DNA of 16,551 nucleotides from assembly GCA_028711925.1 (NCBI GenBank), contig JAQTRH010000008.1, positions 1 to 16,551 of the forward strand, written 5' to 3'. Of the stretch, positions 8,101-14,083 are shown in pieces. Made by a program: the position numbers and the translations under genes. The DNA is from Candidatus Nanoarchaeia archaeon. GTDB lineage: Archaea > Nanobdellota > Nanobdellia > Woesearchaeales > CG1-02-33-12. The notes beneath the pieces were generated by a model. The model saw nothing but the letters and a program-made list of their open reading frames with translations. It ran no database searches and was not told the origin of the DNA. How positions within the stretch are numbered: position 1 is the stretch's first letter; every line of letters starts with the position of its first letter.

Positions 8101-9552
8101 GCAAATAAAGTTGTATGGATGAAGATTCCCCACTTTACAGGCGTTGGTCCCGAAGTTTCTGTTGGAGCCCCAACGATTTATTTGATGAGCCCGGCCAACA
8201 ATAACAGGACAAACAACCCTCGGCCTTCTTTTGTTTTCAATTTCACAGAGGACATAAGTCTTAATGCAAGCTGCACACTATACATAAATGGAACTGCTTT
8301 TGGAGATAATTCAACATCATTTAACTATACTGCAACAACCATCACAACAAATGGTACTATAAGTGAAAATGAAAGTTATAACTGGTGGATTAACTGCACT
8401 GATACAGATGGCGATGAGGGCAAGTCAAATGTAAGAACATTAAATATTGATTTAACAAAGCCAACTATAACAGAAATAGACACAGATGATATTACATCAA
8501 GTACTGCTGAATTAACTGCAACAACAAATGAAGACTCAACATGCAGGTATTCAACAACAAATGAATCATACTTTTCTATGGGCAACACATTCAGCACAAC
8601 AGGAGAAACATCACATTCAAAGACATTAACCAGTTTGAGCGCTTCAACATCTTACACTTATTATGTAAGATGCCAGGATACTGCAGGAAATGCAATGAAC
8701 TTTTCAAACTCCACAGGCTTTACAACCTCTGCTGCATCTGCAGGCAGCAGCGGGGGTGGAGGGTCAACAACAATTACAACATATGAAGAAGAGACTTTCG
8801 GAACGCTCACAGCCGGCTCAAGCAAGTCAGTAACTTTCTCTAAATCATCAACCCTTGCAGTAAGCGAAATAGAAATCACTGTTAAAAACAAGGTTACAAA
8901 TGCAAAAGTAAAGGTTGATGTTGGCTCGCTTCCTTCAGGAGCGTCTGTCCCTTCATCCTCATCAGGGAGTGTTTATAAATATATAACCATAACCCAAACC
9001 AATTTTGATGATGAAGATATTGAAAAAGTGACGATTAAATTTAAGGTCAGCAAGTCATGGCTTATAGAAAAGGACTACAGAAGAGACAGTGTATTGTTTC
9101 ATAGGTACAATAGCGGAAAATGGACAGCTCTTGACACTGAAAGAACAGGAGAAGACTCAAATTACTACTACTACATCGCTGAATCGCCCGGATTCTCAAC
9201 CTTTGCGGTAACAGCAGAGGAAGATACTTCTTCAGATACGACAGCATCAACTGAAGAAACCACTGAGGAGGAGACTACTGAAGGAACACTTACAGAAGAA
9301 ACACAAAACACACTAAATCCTGCTACTGATGAAGAAACAACTTTGGAAATAAAAGAGCCGAATCCAGGAAAGCAATCAGGGATATGGGCAATAATAGTAA
9401 TATTAGCAATATTAATTTTGGGTGCTTTTGGTTATTTTGTTTTTTACAGAAAGGGTGAAAAGGAAGATAAGAGAAAAAATAAGGAAAAACAAAATCCTGA
9501 TTCCGTTTCTAAACCCAAAGAAAAAGAGGATAAAAAACAAAAGAAGAAATAA
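5110..9552 (+). CDS. Giant membrane-anchored surface protein with DUF11-like, carboxypeptidase-regulatory-like and PGF-pre-PGF domains
   Basis: About 1480 residues; no catalytic motif recognised. A basic N-terminus and hydrophobic stretch FFLFLFILAVSFSTVKA look like a signal peptide cut before EL. A DUF11-like domain (5206-5560) follows, then a Gly/Pro linker (5581-5625), an Ig-like region, a carboxypeptidase-regulatory-like beta-sandwich (about 6020-6400, with DSNGIFNIEDVP), a long unassigned beta-rich region (about 6430-8150), an Ig-like domain (8170-8460), an Fn3-like module and PGF-pre-PGF domain (8467-9219), an acidic Thr/Glu linker, one membrane helix (about 9385-9450) and a short Lys-rich cytoplasmic tail. 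About fifty N-x-S/T sequons were counted by eye, pointing to heavy N-glycosylation. GTG 5110 was chosen for its Shine-Dalgarno spacing; GTG 5101 and ATG 5149 are alternatives. It lies 108 nt after the protease gene and may be a structural, adhesive or S-layer-associated protein. Confidence 0.88.
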   Translation: MVSSFKENSIKNSMRFFLFLFILAVSFSTVKAELDINVTKTALNDVGNFNVNDVVEFQIIIENNGTQNITEINVTDNYNKSHLSYITSFPSNTSSNSTHIVCENLSSFTPPLQPGQPAFLFINFTAIANGSTDNYVNVFASNGTAIIDRPSSYQVSVGLGGGPPPGPGGDDWNEGLSEWRSSIVSPYLVQDEARMLNFSIYREAGEQSCLNNLTITFPSDIIFNGDNSSSIDSSNYTTSSDSNSITWTATGDDFFCGSGPEYFLIDVTSTADYGSDTFTVKGYTNESTPNDEIELTFFTTTTFEYNGTVYDIDGSPLQGAVASLTVLSFGQTGDISVGTFEDTTDSNGIFNIEDVPSLGASFDEDEGFSGPGGEEGQLFYRLSAAHYNDSENHYAMYIGPSLPEIPEPELRSEWGLNEPEIYLKHAVSFYITVEGRDYKSGPAEEFKTNQSVCNETDGCLDIAFNWTNIGFSYGLKDKTLGYSVSSEHTSSLTEKYIAAPLNRNYSLMVFPEASFPIYIDFVNIQQNCSEGGTDISVTGVTATCTITHGTYFINATVAADQNITPLTGYINQTQGSFDEMWIVPYMLGGGNMLFDQDTLPFNLGQMMRWPTNNTQYDDSYNKTSGEYSIYLPATQAHSDIMLMAFARKGSNYYHDLYKLSLEGKSLGISELNFTLKPLITGGTYKSITSNNISADWNQTTVVNTTAVQFNLVSNGSLLETESSFVEMKLETNSIEYMRMTNAQNGAFTFPVIDGGGIKKLTVYSQSYAPVSTPVSSAVLSGVESTNTITCNGGICNITLSRFDTFDPNNPEEEIDIRIDFYKSNSTCDVPNPPEGCSMMGDGDEGMDKEGFSPLKAILMGDISLRITSGNISVHYVKTDLLASGPPDAAFSQDFNGSDSSAVWKFGSSGPEIYDYILISMPYSEVVENNHIKMKIPLLYDNDFEEVWNSADNSTNDLNETDYSDYLNNPYENYLNGTGVSCSQTDEDLSSGLCYKDTANKVVWMKIPHFTGVGPEVSVGAPTIYLMSPANNNRTNNPRPSFVFNFTEDISLNASCTLYINGTAFGDNSTSFNYTATTITTNGTISENESYNWWINCTDTDGDEGKSNVRTLNIDLTKPTITEIDTDDITSSTAELTATTNEDSTCRYSTTNESYFSMGNTFSTTGETSHSKTLTSLSASTSYTYYVRCQDTAGNAMNFSNSTGFTTSAASAGSSGGGGSTTITTYEEETFGTLTAGSSKSVTFSKSSTLAVSEIEITVKNKVTNAKVKVDVGSLPSGASVPSSSSGSVYKYITITQTNFDDEDIEKVTIKFKVSKSWLIEKDYRRDSVLFHRYNSGKWTALDTERTGEDSNYYYYIAESPGFSTFAVTAEEDTSSDTTASTEETTEEETTEGTLTEETQNTLNPATDEETTLEIKEPNPGKQSGIWAIIVILAILILGAFGYFVFYRKGEKEDKRKNKEKQNPDSVSKPKEKEDKKQKKK
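8467..9219 (+). repeat. Fn3-like + PGF-pre-PGF cassette, copy 2
   Basis: This matches copy 1 (3787-4551) in order and motifs: STCRY, SLSASTSYTYYVRC, DTAGNAMNFSN, then a Gly/Ser linker, VGSLPSGAS and ESPGFSTFAVTAE. The best-conserved DNA is at 8681-8710. Sequence outside the cassette is unrelated apart from generic Ig-like folds. Confidence 0.85.
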
Positions 9553-9590
9553 TTTTTGTTTTATATTTTTATTATTTTTCCTTTTGGCCC
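9553..9590 (+). terminator. T-rich probable archaeal terminator after the surface-protein gene
   Basis: Several runs of four or five T follow the TAA at 9550-9552, without a hairpin, as is common for intrinsic termination in archaea. The region overlaps the 3' end of the convergent phosphoesterase gene, which starts its stop codon only eight bases away. Confidence 0.5.
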
Positions 9591-10151
9591 GGGATTAACT
9601 ATAACAGTTTTTCCAATTTTGTCTGTCTTATTCGCGTTTTCATGCAGATGCCCACATACAACAAGAATCGGCTTAAATTCCTTTATAAACTTCTTTAACG
9701 GCTTGCTTCCAACATAACTTCCTGAAATATCATCCAAATTTGTTTTGTATGGCGGCTCATGAGATAAAAATATAACCTTACTTTTATCATCAATCTTTTT
9801 TTTAAAAAAAGGAAAAGAGTCAACAAAGCTTTTGTTTTCTGTTGAAAACCCTCCTCCTCCATGCCCGAAAAAAATAAAATCATTGTTCCTATAGCTTCTT
9901 TTATGAATATAAATTATATTTTTAAACTTTGCGCATGCCTTTTTCATCACAGAGCTTTTTTCATGGTTTCCATGGACAATCAACACTGTTTTTTTAAGAT
10001 TGTTTAGCCTTGCAAGAATTGAATCGAGATTCTGCTCAAAAACAGTCAAGTCTCCTGCGCATAAAACTATATCTGATTTTTTTGATTTTTTTTCAATTTC
10101 TTTAAGGCAGGATGCGCTGCCATGAACGTCAACAAAGGCTAATATTTTCAT
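9561..10151 (-). CDS. Calcineurin-like metallophosphoesterase (COG2129/Icc-like)
   Basis: A 196-residue cytosolic phosphoesterase with the complete metal-binding set: D8-x-H10 (DVHG), D34 (GDLT), N62-H63 (GNHE), H131 (SHEPP), H168 and H170 (GHLHE), normally holding two metal ions. The order and length fit small single-domain enzymes of the YfcE/COG2129 group. The substrate (a phosphodiester or nucleotide) cannot be told from sequence. The ATG at 10151 was preferred over the GTG six codons upstream because MKILAFVDVHG is the usual N-terminus and a TATA-like box lies about 27 nt before it. Leaderless transcription is implied and there is no Shine-Dalgarno. It is convergent with the surface-protein gene and divergent from the small membrane protein at 10251. 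Confidence 0.92.
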   Translation of the reverse strand: MKILAFVDVHGSASCLKEIEKKSKKSDIVLCAGDLTVFEQNLDSILARLNNLKKTVLIVHGNHEKSSVMKKACAKFKNIIYIHKRSYRNNDFIFFGHGGGGFSTENKSFVDSFPFFKKKIDDKSKVIFLSHEPPYKTNLDDISGSYVGSKPLKKFIKEFKPILVVCGHLHENANKTDKIGKTVIVNPGPKGKIIKI

Positions 10152-10170
10152 ATCTTTTAAAAGAAACACA

Positions 10171-10182
10171 ATTTATTTAAAT
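10171..10182 (-). promoter_or_regulatory. TATA-like promoter element of the phosphoesterase gene
   Basis: On the minus strand this reads ATTTAAATAAAT, centred about 27 nt before the ATG at 10151. That places transcription start at or next to the start codon. The archaeal spacing rule is established; the assignment here is inference. Confidence 0.55.
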
Positions 10183-10199
10183 GTGTTGTATACAAAGGA

Positions 10200-10207
10200 T
10201 TTATAAA
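10200..10207 (+). promoter_or_regulatory. TATA-like promoter element of the 10251 gene
   Basis: TTTATAAA lies about 47 nt before the ATG. Transcription would begin near 10230, leaving a leader of about 20 nt that contains the Shine-Dalgarno site at 10239-10243. It is only 17 nt from the divergent box of the phosphoesterase gene. Confidence 0.55.
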
Positions 10208-10238
10208 CATAAGGCAGAATTTAAACAATATAAATCTT

Positions 10239-10243
10239 GGAGG
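10239..10243 (+). promoter_or_regulatory. Shine-Dalgarno site GGAGG
   Basis: GGAGG lies seven bases before the ATG at 10251, a strong match that fixes the start of the small membrane protein. Confidence 0.8.
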
Positions 10244-10250
10244 ATATCAA

Positions 10251-10751
10251 ATGGAAAAAAATAACGTAATTCTGGTTTGTTTTACATTCATTCTTTTGGT
10301 GCTTATTTTTGCAATGGTTATAAGTGCTCCTGCCTACACAGGCAGGGTTATTGATGTTAACAACCTGGATGATGCGCTTAACCAGGTTAATGAACTTAAA
10401 GACGAATACAACCTGAAATCAAACACTTTTCCATCCTTTATAGCAAGGATTTTTGGAAATGAAGTAGTAAATATAGAGATAACAAGAAGAAATAGCTCTG
10501 TTGAAAATATAGATATGAAAACAGTTAATGGAAAAATAATAAAATTAAACAATATAACCGAACCATTCACACTTAAAATAACTACAGATGAAGATACCTT
10601 TGATGAAGTCTTGAATTCAGATGATCAGATTAGGGCGTTTAAGAAAGCCCTTGACAAGAGAAAAATAAGATACCAGTCCATGAGATTCAGAACAACAATG
10701 AAGATGGGAACAGTAAGGACTGTTCTTGCAATCAGGTCATTTTTCCGTTGA
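10251..10751 (+). CDS. Small membrane-anchored or secreted protein, possibly SCP2-like fold
   Basis: 166 residues, not firmly recognised. Residues 6-27 form a hydrophobic helix after MEKNN, either a signal peptide (cut near APAYTG) or an N-terminal anchor. The rest is soluble and probably outside the membrane. The middle and end (about 70-145) read as strands with IEITRRN, VNGKIIKLNN and PFTLKITTDEDTFDEVL, then DDQIRAFKKALDKRKIRYQ. This order resembles SCP2 (sterol-carrier-like) domains, where a 'gxi..lxxg..dp.ftl.it.et' run precedes a helix and a last strand. That is a pattern impression only. The C-terminus is basic (RFRTTMKMGTVRTVLAIRSFFR in two adjacent stretches). The gene has its own promoter and Shine-Dalgarno site, and its stop is two bases from the convergent VWA gene. 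Confidence 0.75.
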   Translation: MEKNNVILVCFTFILLVLIFAMVISAPAYTGRVIDVNNLDDALNQVNELKDEYNLKSNTFPSFIARIFGNEVVNIEITRRNSSVENIDMKTVNGKIIKLNNITEPFTLKITTDEDTFDEVLNSDDQIRAFKKALDKRKIRYQSMRFRTTMKMGTVRTVLAIRSFFR

Positions 10752-10753
10752 GA

Positions 10754-11917
10754 TTAAGCAGAATTGTAATAGTCCTCAAGAACTATGCTGTCAACATCCT
10801 TAAGGGCCTTTATAATGTAAAGCCTTCCTTGGCCTATCCCAACAATCTTTTCAGCAAGCTCTTTTCCTTTTTTATCAAGATTAACGCCTATCAGGGAGAT
10901 TGTTATTCCGTGGTTTTTAGCTGATGAAGCAGCTTCAATAGTATTTTTATAAGGCTCTTCTCCTTTTGTAGGGAGAGCATCTGTAAGCAAGATAACATGC
11001 TTGGTTATATCCTCATTGGGAAACATGCTAATTGCCTTCTGCAAAGTTATTGCAATATTTGTTTCCTGTGAAGCCCTTATCTTTGTTATTTCCTTAAGGA
11101 GCAGCATAAAATCAGAGGTAGGCATTATCTCGGTTTTTACATCAGATCCAAATGCTATAAATCCAACCTTGTCTTTTTCTTCAATAGCCTTGAATGCAAG
11201 AGCAATGCCTGCCTTTTTGCATTGCTCTATTTTCTCACCCCTCATTGAGCCGGATGCATCCAATGCATAAACTATATATGATTGGCCTTTTGCCTGCCTG
11301 TCATATGTTTTTAAGTCTTCAATTTTAAGGCTTTTATGCCCTCTTCTTATAGCAGTTTTCAAAGAGCTTTTTATTGCTATATCCCTGTATCGGTCTTTCT
11401 TGAAATTTCTTACATCCTGTCTTATGCCATATTTATCTGATTTTCTGCTTAGCTTTTCTCCGAGAATTCCTTTTGGGGCGATCTTATCAATCTCCTCAAA
11501 ATAAAGGGTTAATGATGCCAGATGAACAGCCTCATCTGTAAAAGAATTTTCTTTGTTAAGAAGGTTTTCGTCTTTCATCGCATCAATATTTTTATTGATT
11601 CCCTTCATAAGCTCTTTCCTGAATTCAGGAATGCGGATATTTTTTTCAACGTAAGCAGGGTCATAGCCGGTAATCTGCCTTATTATCTTTTCACCGAAGA
11701 TATTTTTTGCTATGCTGTAATCCTTAACCAGCTTTTCAAATATCATATCCGGATTAAAAGATGAAATTCCAAGGTTTATTGCCTCGCTTACAAGCTTGCC
11801 CTTTTCTATTTTTTCGCGGTCATTTTCAAGCACAGAATGCATTAACCTATCATTAGTTAAATCAGAACCAGGCTTTCCTTTTTTTTCCTCAATTTCTTCC
11901 AGTGAGCTTGGAAGCAT
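10754..11917 (-). CDS. VWA (von Willebrand factor A) domain protein, Mg-chelatase-D/MoxR-partner type
   Basis: About 387 residues. The C-terminal half is a VWA domain with a complete metal-ion-dependent adhesion site: D220-x-S222-x-S224 (DASGS), T286 (ETN) and D313 (TDALP). The N-terminal half is helical and charged, without a known motif. It follows the AAA+ ATPase gene by one base, and MoxR-type ATPases commonly act with a co-encoded VWA protein that binds the client or delivers metal. The pair resembles chelatase I/D subunits, but no tetrapyrrole genes are nearby, so a chaperone or remodelling role is more likely. ATG 11917 was chosen because a GGTGG run lies upstream and the ATG directly follows the ATPase stop. 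A GTG at 11932 would extend it by five residues and overlap the ATPase gene. Confidence 0.9.
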   Translation of the reverse strand: MLPSSLEEIEEKKGKPGSDLTNDRLMHSVLENDREKIEKGKLVSEAINLGISSFNPDMIFEKLVKDYSIAKNIFGEKIIRQITGYDPAYVEKNIRIPEFRKELMKGINKNIDAMKDENLLNKENSFTDEAVHLASLTLYFEEIDKIAPKGILGEKLSRKSDKYGIRQDVRNFKKDRYRDIAIKSSLKTAIRRGHKSLKIEDLKTYDRQAKGQSYIVYALDASGSMRGEKIEQCKKAGIALAFKAIEEKDKVGFIAFGSDVKTEIMPTSDFMLLLKEITKIRASQETNIAITLQKAISMFPNEDITKHVILLTDALPTKGEEPYKNTIEAASSAKNHGITISLIGVNLDKKGKELAEKIVGIGQGRLYIIKALKDVDSIVLEDYYNSA

Positions 11918-11918
11918 G

Positions 11919-12974
11919 CTACGGGCAACCACCTTTTTTTGATTGTTTTGACTGCAACCTTAACTCAGAATATTTCAAGTCAACAAATTTTTCAAATTCC
12001 TCTTCGATATATTTTTTTGGATTAATCAGATATTTTGTTGACGGCTTAAGCTTTATCCTGTGGCTTAAGACAGATACAACAACATCCTTGATATCATTAA
12101 AGCAGACTGTGTTTCTTGAGTTAATAACAGCGTTTGACTGGGCCCTTTCATAAATGCCTAAAGATGCCCTGACACTTGGAAATTTCTCAAGCTTTTCATC
12201 ATGCCTTAAGCTTCTTATAAAAGCAACAACCATCTTCAAAAGATTTTCAGGGAAATCAGCAATTTTTTTGCCTTTTTTTATTATTATTTCTGTTTCAATC
12301 TTGTCATTCTCAGGATAATCCATATAAACCATGTCAAACCTGTCCAAGAAAACATCAGAGAGCTTTTCTGTGCTGCTGTCCTTTGGATTCATTGTCCCTA
12401 TAAAAATAAAATCAGCATCAATATCTATATTATAAGAGCCTATTGTAGCTTTTTTCTCTTCTAAAACCTGCAATAATGCATTCTGGAGCTTTTCAGGGCA
12501 TCTATTAACCTCATCAAAGAAAAGTATTCCATTGTTTGCCCTGAATATCTTTCCAGGGGTGAAAGCCTCAAGGCTTAAGGGCCCGAATTTCATTGCCTTT
12601 ATAGGGTCTATATCCCCAATAAGGTCTTCTGCTGTTAAGTCAGGGCTTCCCTGAATTCTTACAAACCTTTTTTGCCCTTTAATCTTTTTGATATCAAGCT
12701 TTTTTTTAACTTTTAGGTTTGATATGCATTCAGGGCATATAGGATTTTCAGGGCTGCAGTTGTATGAGCATTCAACAAGGTCTTTGTCTGGAAGAAGCAT
12801 AGCCACATTTTTTGCAAGCGTTGTTTTTCCTATGCCAGGAGGCCCAACTATTATTATGTGCCTGTCCATAAGTATTGCTGACTTTAGCTGCTTTTTTGCC
12901 TGTTCCTGGCCGATTATATCACTAAGGCAGTCTTGTTTTGAAACAAATGTTTTTTTTAGCTGTTCAGATATCAT
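11919..12974 (-). CDS. MoxR/Mg-chelatase-I-like AAA+ ATPase with a four-cysteine insertion
   Basis: 351 residues, soluble. Walker A GPPGIGKT (44-51), Walker B LFFDE (D154, E155), sensor 1 GTMN (N196), an arginine-finger candidate in LDRFD (R212) and sensor 2 in SVRAS (R269) make it a complete AAA+ machine of the helix-2-insert clade (MoxR, ChlI/BchI). Between Walker A and Walker B lies C69-x3-C73-x6-C80-x2-C83, a probable zinc site that standard MoxR proteins lack; I recall similar insertions in archaeal relatives. It presumably forms a hexamer that uses ATP to remodel a client together with the VWA protein encoded one base downstream. The ATG at 12974 has no Shine-Dalgarno, and a palindromic TATA box about 32 nt upstream suggests a very short leader. 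Confidence 0.93.
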   Translation of the reverse strand: MISEQLKKTFVSKQDCLSDIIGQEQAKKQLKSAILMDRHIIIVGPPGIGKTTLAKNVAMLLPDKDLVECSYNCSPENPICPECISNLKVKKKLDIKKIKGQKRFVRIQGSPDLTAEDLIGDIDPIKAMKFGPLSLEAFTPGKIFRANNGILFFDEVNRCPEKLQNALLQVLEEKKATIGSYNIDIDADFIFIGTMNPKDSSTEKLSDVFLDRFDMVYMDYPENDKIETEIIIKKGKKIADFPENLLKMVVAFIRSLRHDEKLEKFPSVRASLGIYERAQSNAVINSRNTVCFNDIKDVVVSVLSHRIKLKPSTKYLINPKKYIEEEFEKFVDLKYSELRLQSKQSKKGGCP

Positions 12975-13001
12975 TTTAAACTATTTACAGAATTAAAGGC
13001 T

Positions 13002-13011
13002 GTTTATAAAC
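13002..13011 (-). promoter_or_regulatory. TATA-like promoter of the AAA+/VWA operon
   Basis: The palindrome GTTTATAAAC is centred about 32 nt before the ATG at 12974. It predicts a transcript starting only a few bases upstream of the coding region and covering both the ATPase and VWA genes. Confidence 0.55.
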
Positions 13012-13020
13012 GTTTTTATT

Positions 13021-13824
13021 TTAGTCTTGTTGTTTAAAATCTTCTTTGATATTTTTTATCTCATCAGAACCAGGGTCTTTTTTCATTATTATTATGTTGC
13101 CCCTTCCTTTTTTTATTCTTTCAACAATTCCCTTGTGCTCAAGCTCTGTTATCATAAGGCTTATCTTTGCCTCTGAAAGGGGGATTTTCTTTCTTATGTC
13201 TTTTTGTGTTGTCCTTCCCCCGTTCTGCTTTATTACTTTTAAAACTCCGTCAAGATTTTCAGGGATTTCTTTTTCTATATCCTGCTTCATCTTATCCTCA
13301 TTTATCTCGTCATCTTTTGGCTTTTCAGATTCAATATTATTAAGAGGTATAACCTTATCTTGTTTTTTCTTTCTTTTATTGAGAACAATTACAACTAAAA
13401 TTATTGATAGCAAAAATACCGAGCCTATTATTACAAAAAGCAATATCCCTTGTTTTTCAAAAAGCTTTTTAGTTGATGTTTCATTGATTATCCTGTCTTC
13501 TTCTTCAGAAGTTACGTACATCACTATATCATGTATAAACTCGCCTTCATCTCTGACAACAATCTTCTCCTCGGCCAGATATTTTACTCTGCCACTTTCT
13601 TCATATTTTGCCTTTATTGTATATTCGCCTACAAGAAGAAAGAAGGAATATGTTCCGTCTGTTGAAACCATGTACTGCCTTGGATAAGAGTCAACCTCCA
13701 CCTCTATTCGGCCGGTCATCTTTTTTAAGTCAGGGTCATAAATTTCTCCTTTTATTATAGCTGCCTGGCAAAAATTCAGTGAAACCAAAAGCATGAATAG
13801 GAGAGTCACCAACTTTTTTTTCAT
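13021..13824 (-). CDS. Membrane-anchored winged-helix transcriptional regulator (COG2512-like)
   Basis: 267 residues. A signal peptide (1-21, MKKK then a hydrophobic core) leads into an external beta-sandwich (about 22-105) of carboxypeptidase-regulatory-like type (IIKGEIYDPDL, TDGTYSFFLLVGEYTIKAKY). One membrane helix follows (126-148), then a basic stop-transfer NKRKKK, a charged linker, and a C-terminal winged helix-turn-helix (about 190-248: VLKVIKQNGGRTTQKDIRKK, then LSEAKISLMITELEHKGIVERIKKGRGN). Topology puts the sensor outside and the DNA-binding domain inside, as in archaeal membrane-associated regulators of the COG2512 type. It has its own TATA box about 27 nt upstream and no Shine-Dalgarno, so it is probably leaderless. 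Its targets are unknown; the adjacent envelope and ATPase genes are possible. Confidence 0.88.
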   Translation of the reverse strand: MKKKLVTLLFMLLVSLNFCQAAIIKGEIYDPDLKKMTGRIEVEVDSYPRQYMVSTDGTYSFFLLVGEYTIKAKYEESGRVKYLAEEKIVVRDEGEFIHDIVMYVTSEEEDRIINETSTKKLFEKQGILLFVIIGSVFLLSIILVVIVLNKRKKKQDKVIPLNNIESEKPKDDEINEDKMKQDIEKEIPENLDGVLKVIKQNGGRTTQKDIRKKIPLSEAKISLMITELEHKGIVERIKKGRGNIIIMKKDPGSDEIKNIKEDFKQQD

Positions 13825-13846
13825 GATATTGTGTTTTAATTCTTAC

Positions 13847-13856
13847 TATTTAAATA
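13847..13856 (-). promoter_or_regulatory. TATA-like promoter of the membrane regulator gene
   Basis: TATTTAAATA is centred about 27 nt before the ATG at 13824, the distance expected for a leaderless archaeal transcript. Confidence 0.55.
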
Positions 13857-14049
13857 TTTCTAAATTTTAAAAAACATTATACCTCTTTAAATGAGATAAT
13901 AAGACTTAAATAATCTTTTTCTAATATTTAAAGCAATAATAATCCTTTATAAAGTTTTATAGGTTATAATAATGCTTTAATTTGATTCAAAAACAAGTAA
14001 ATTTATAAATGATATCTGAGTTCTATATTATAGTTCGGCTATATTTTTT

Positions 14050-14079
14050 GTGTGAGAACCAAAGTTCCACACCTTTTTT
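14050..14079 (+). other. Orphan hairpin followed by a T-run
   Basis: On the plus strand a nine-pair stem (GTGTG + GAAC against GTTC + CACAC) with one bulged A and a CAAA loop occupies 14050-14072, followed by C and a T-run at 14074-14079. This looks like a bacterial-style terminator or the 3' end of a small RNA, yet no plus-strand gene precedes it. For the minus-strand coiled-coil gene it lies about 11 nt after the stop codon, but then the tract after the stem is A-rich, not U-rich. The rest of 13857-14049 is AT-rich with no gene seen. Confidence 0.45.
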
Positions 14080-14083
14080 CTTT

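Noticed and set aside
10754..12974. Magnesium or cobalt chelatase for tetrapyrrole synthesis
   Set aside because: I/D-subunit resemblance is real but there is no H/N subunit or cofactor pathway gene nearby, and the Cys insertion points to a different MoxR-like group.
13046..13687. Plus-strand open frame of 213 codons
   Set aside because: It is the antisense of the membrane regulator, with Ser/Phe/Ile-rich composition mirroring Lys/Glu codons, and no promoter or ribosome-binding site of its own.
13857..14049. tRNA or box C/D RNA in the AT-rich gap
   Set aside because: No cloverleaf, T-arm GTTCRA consensus or properly spaced C and D boxes could be found by eye.
14050..14079. Rho-independent terminator of the minus-strand coiled-coil gene
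   Set aside because: On the minus strand the stem is followed by A residues, so the U-tract needed for that orientation is missing.
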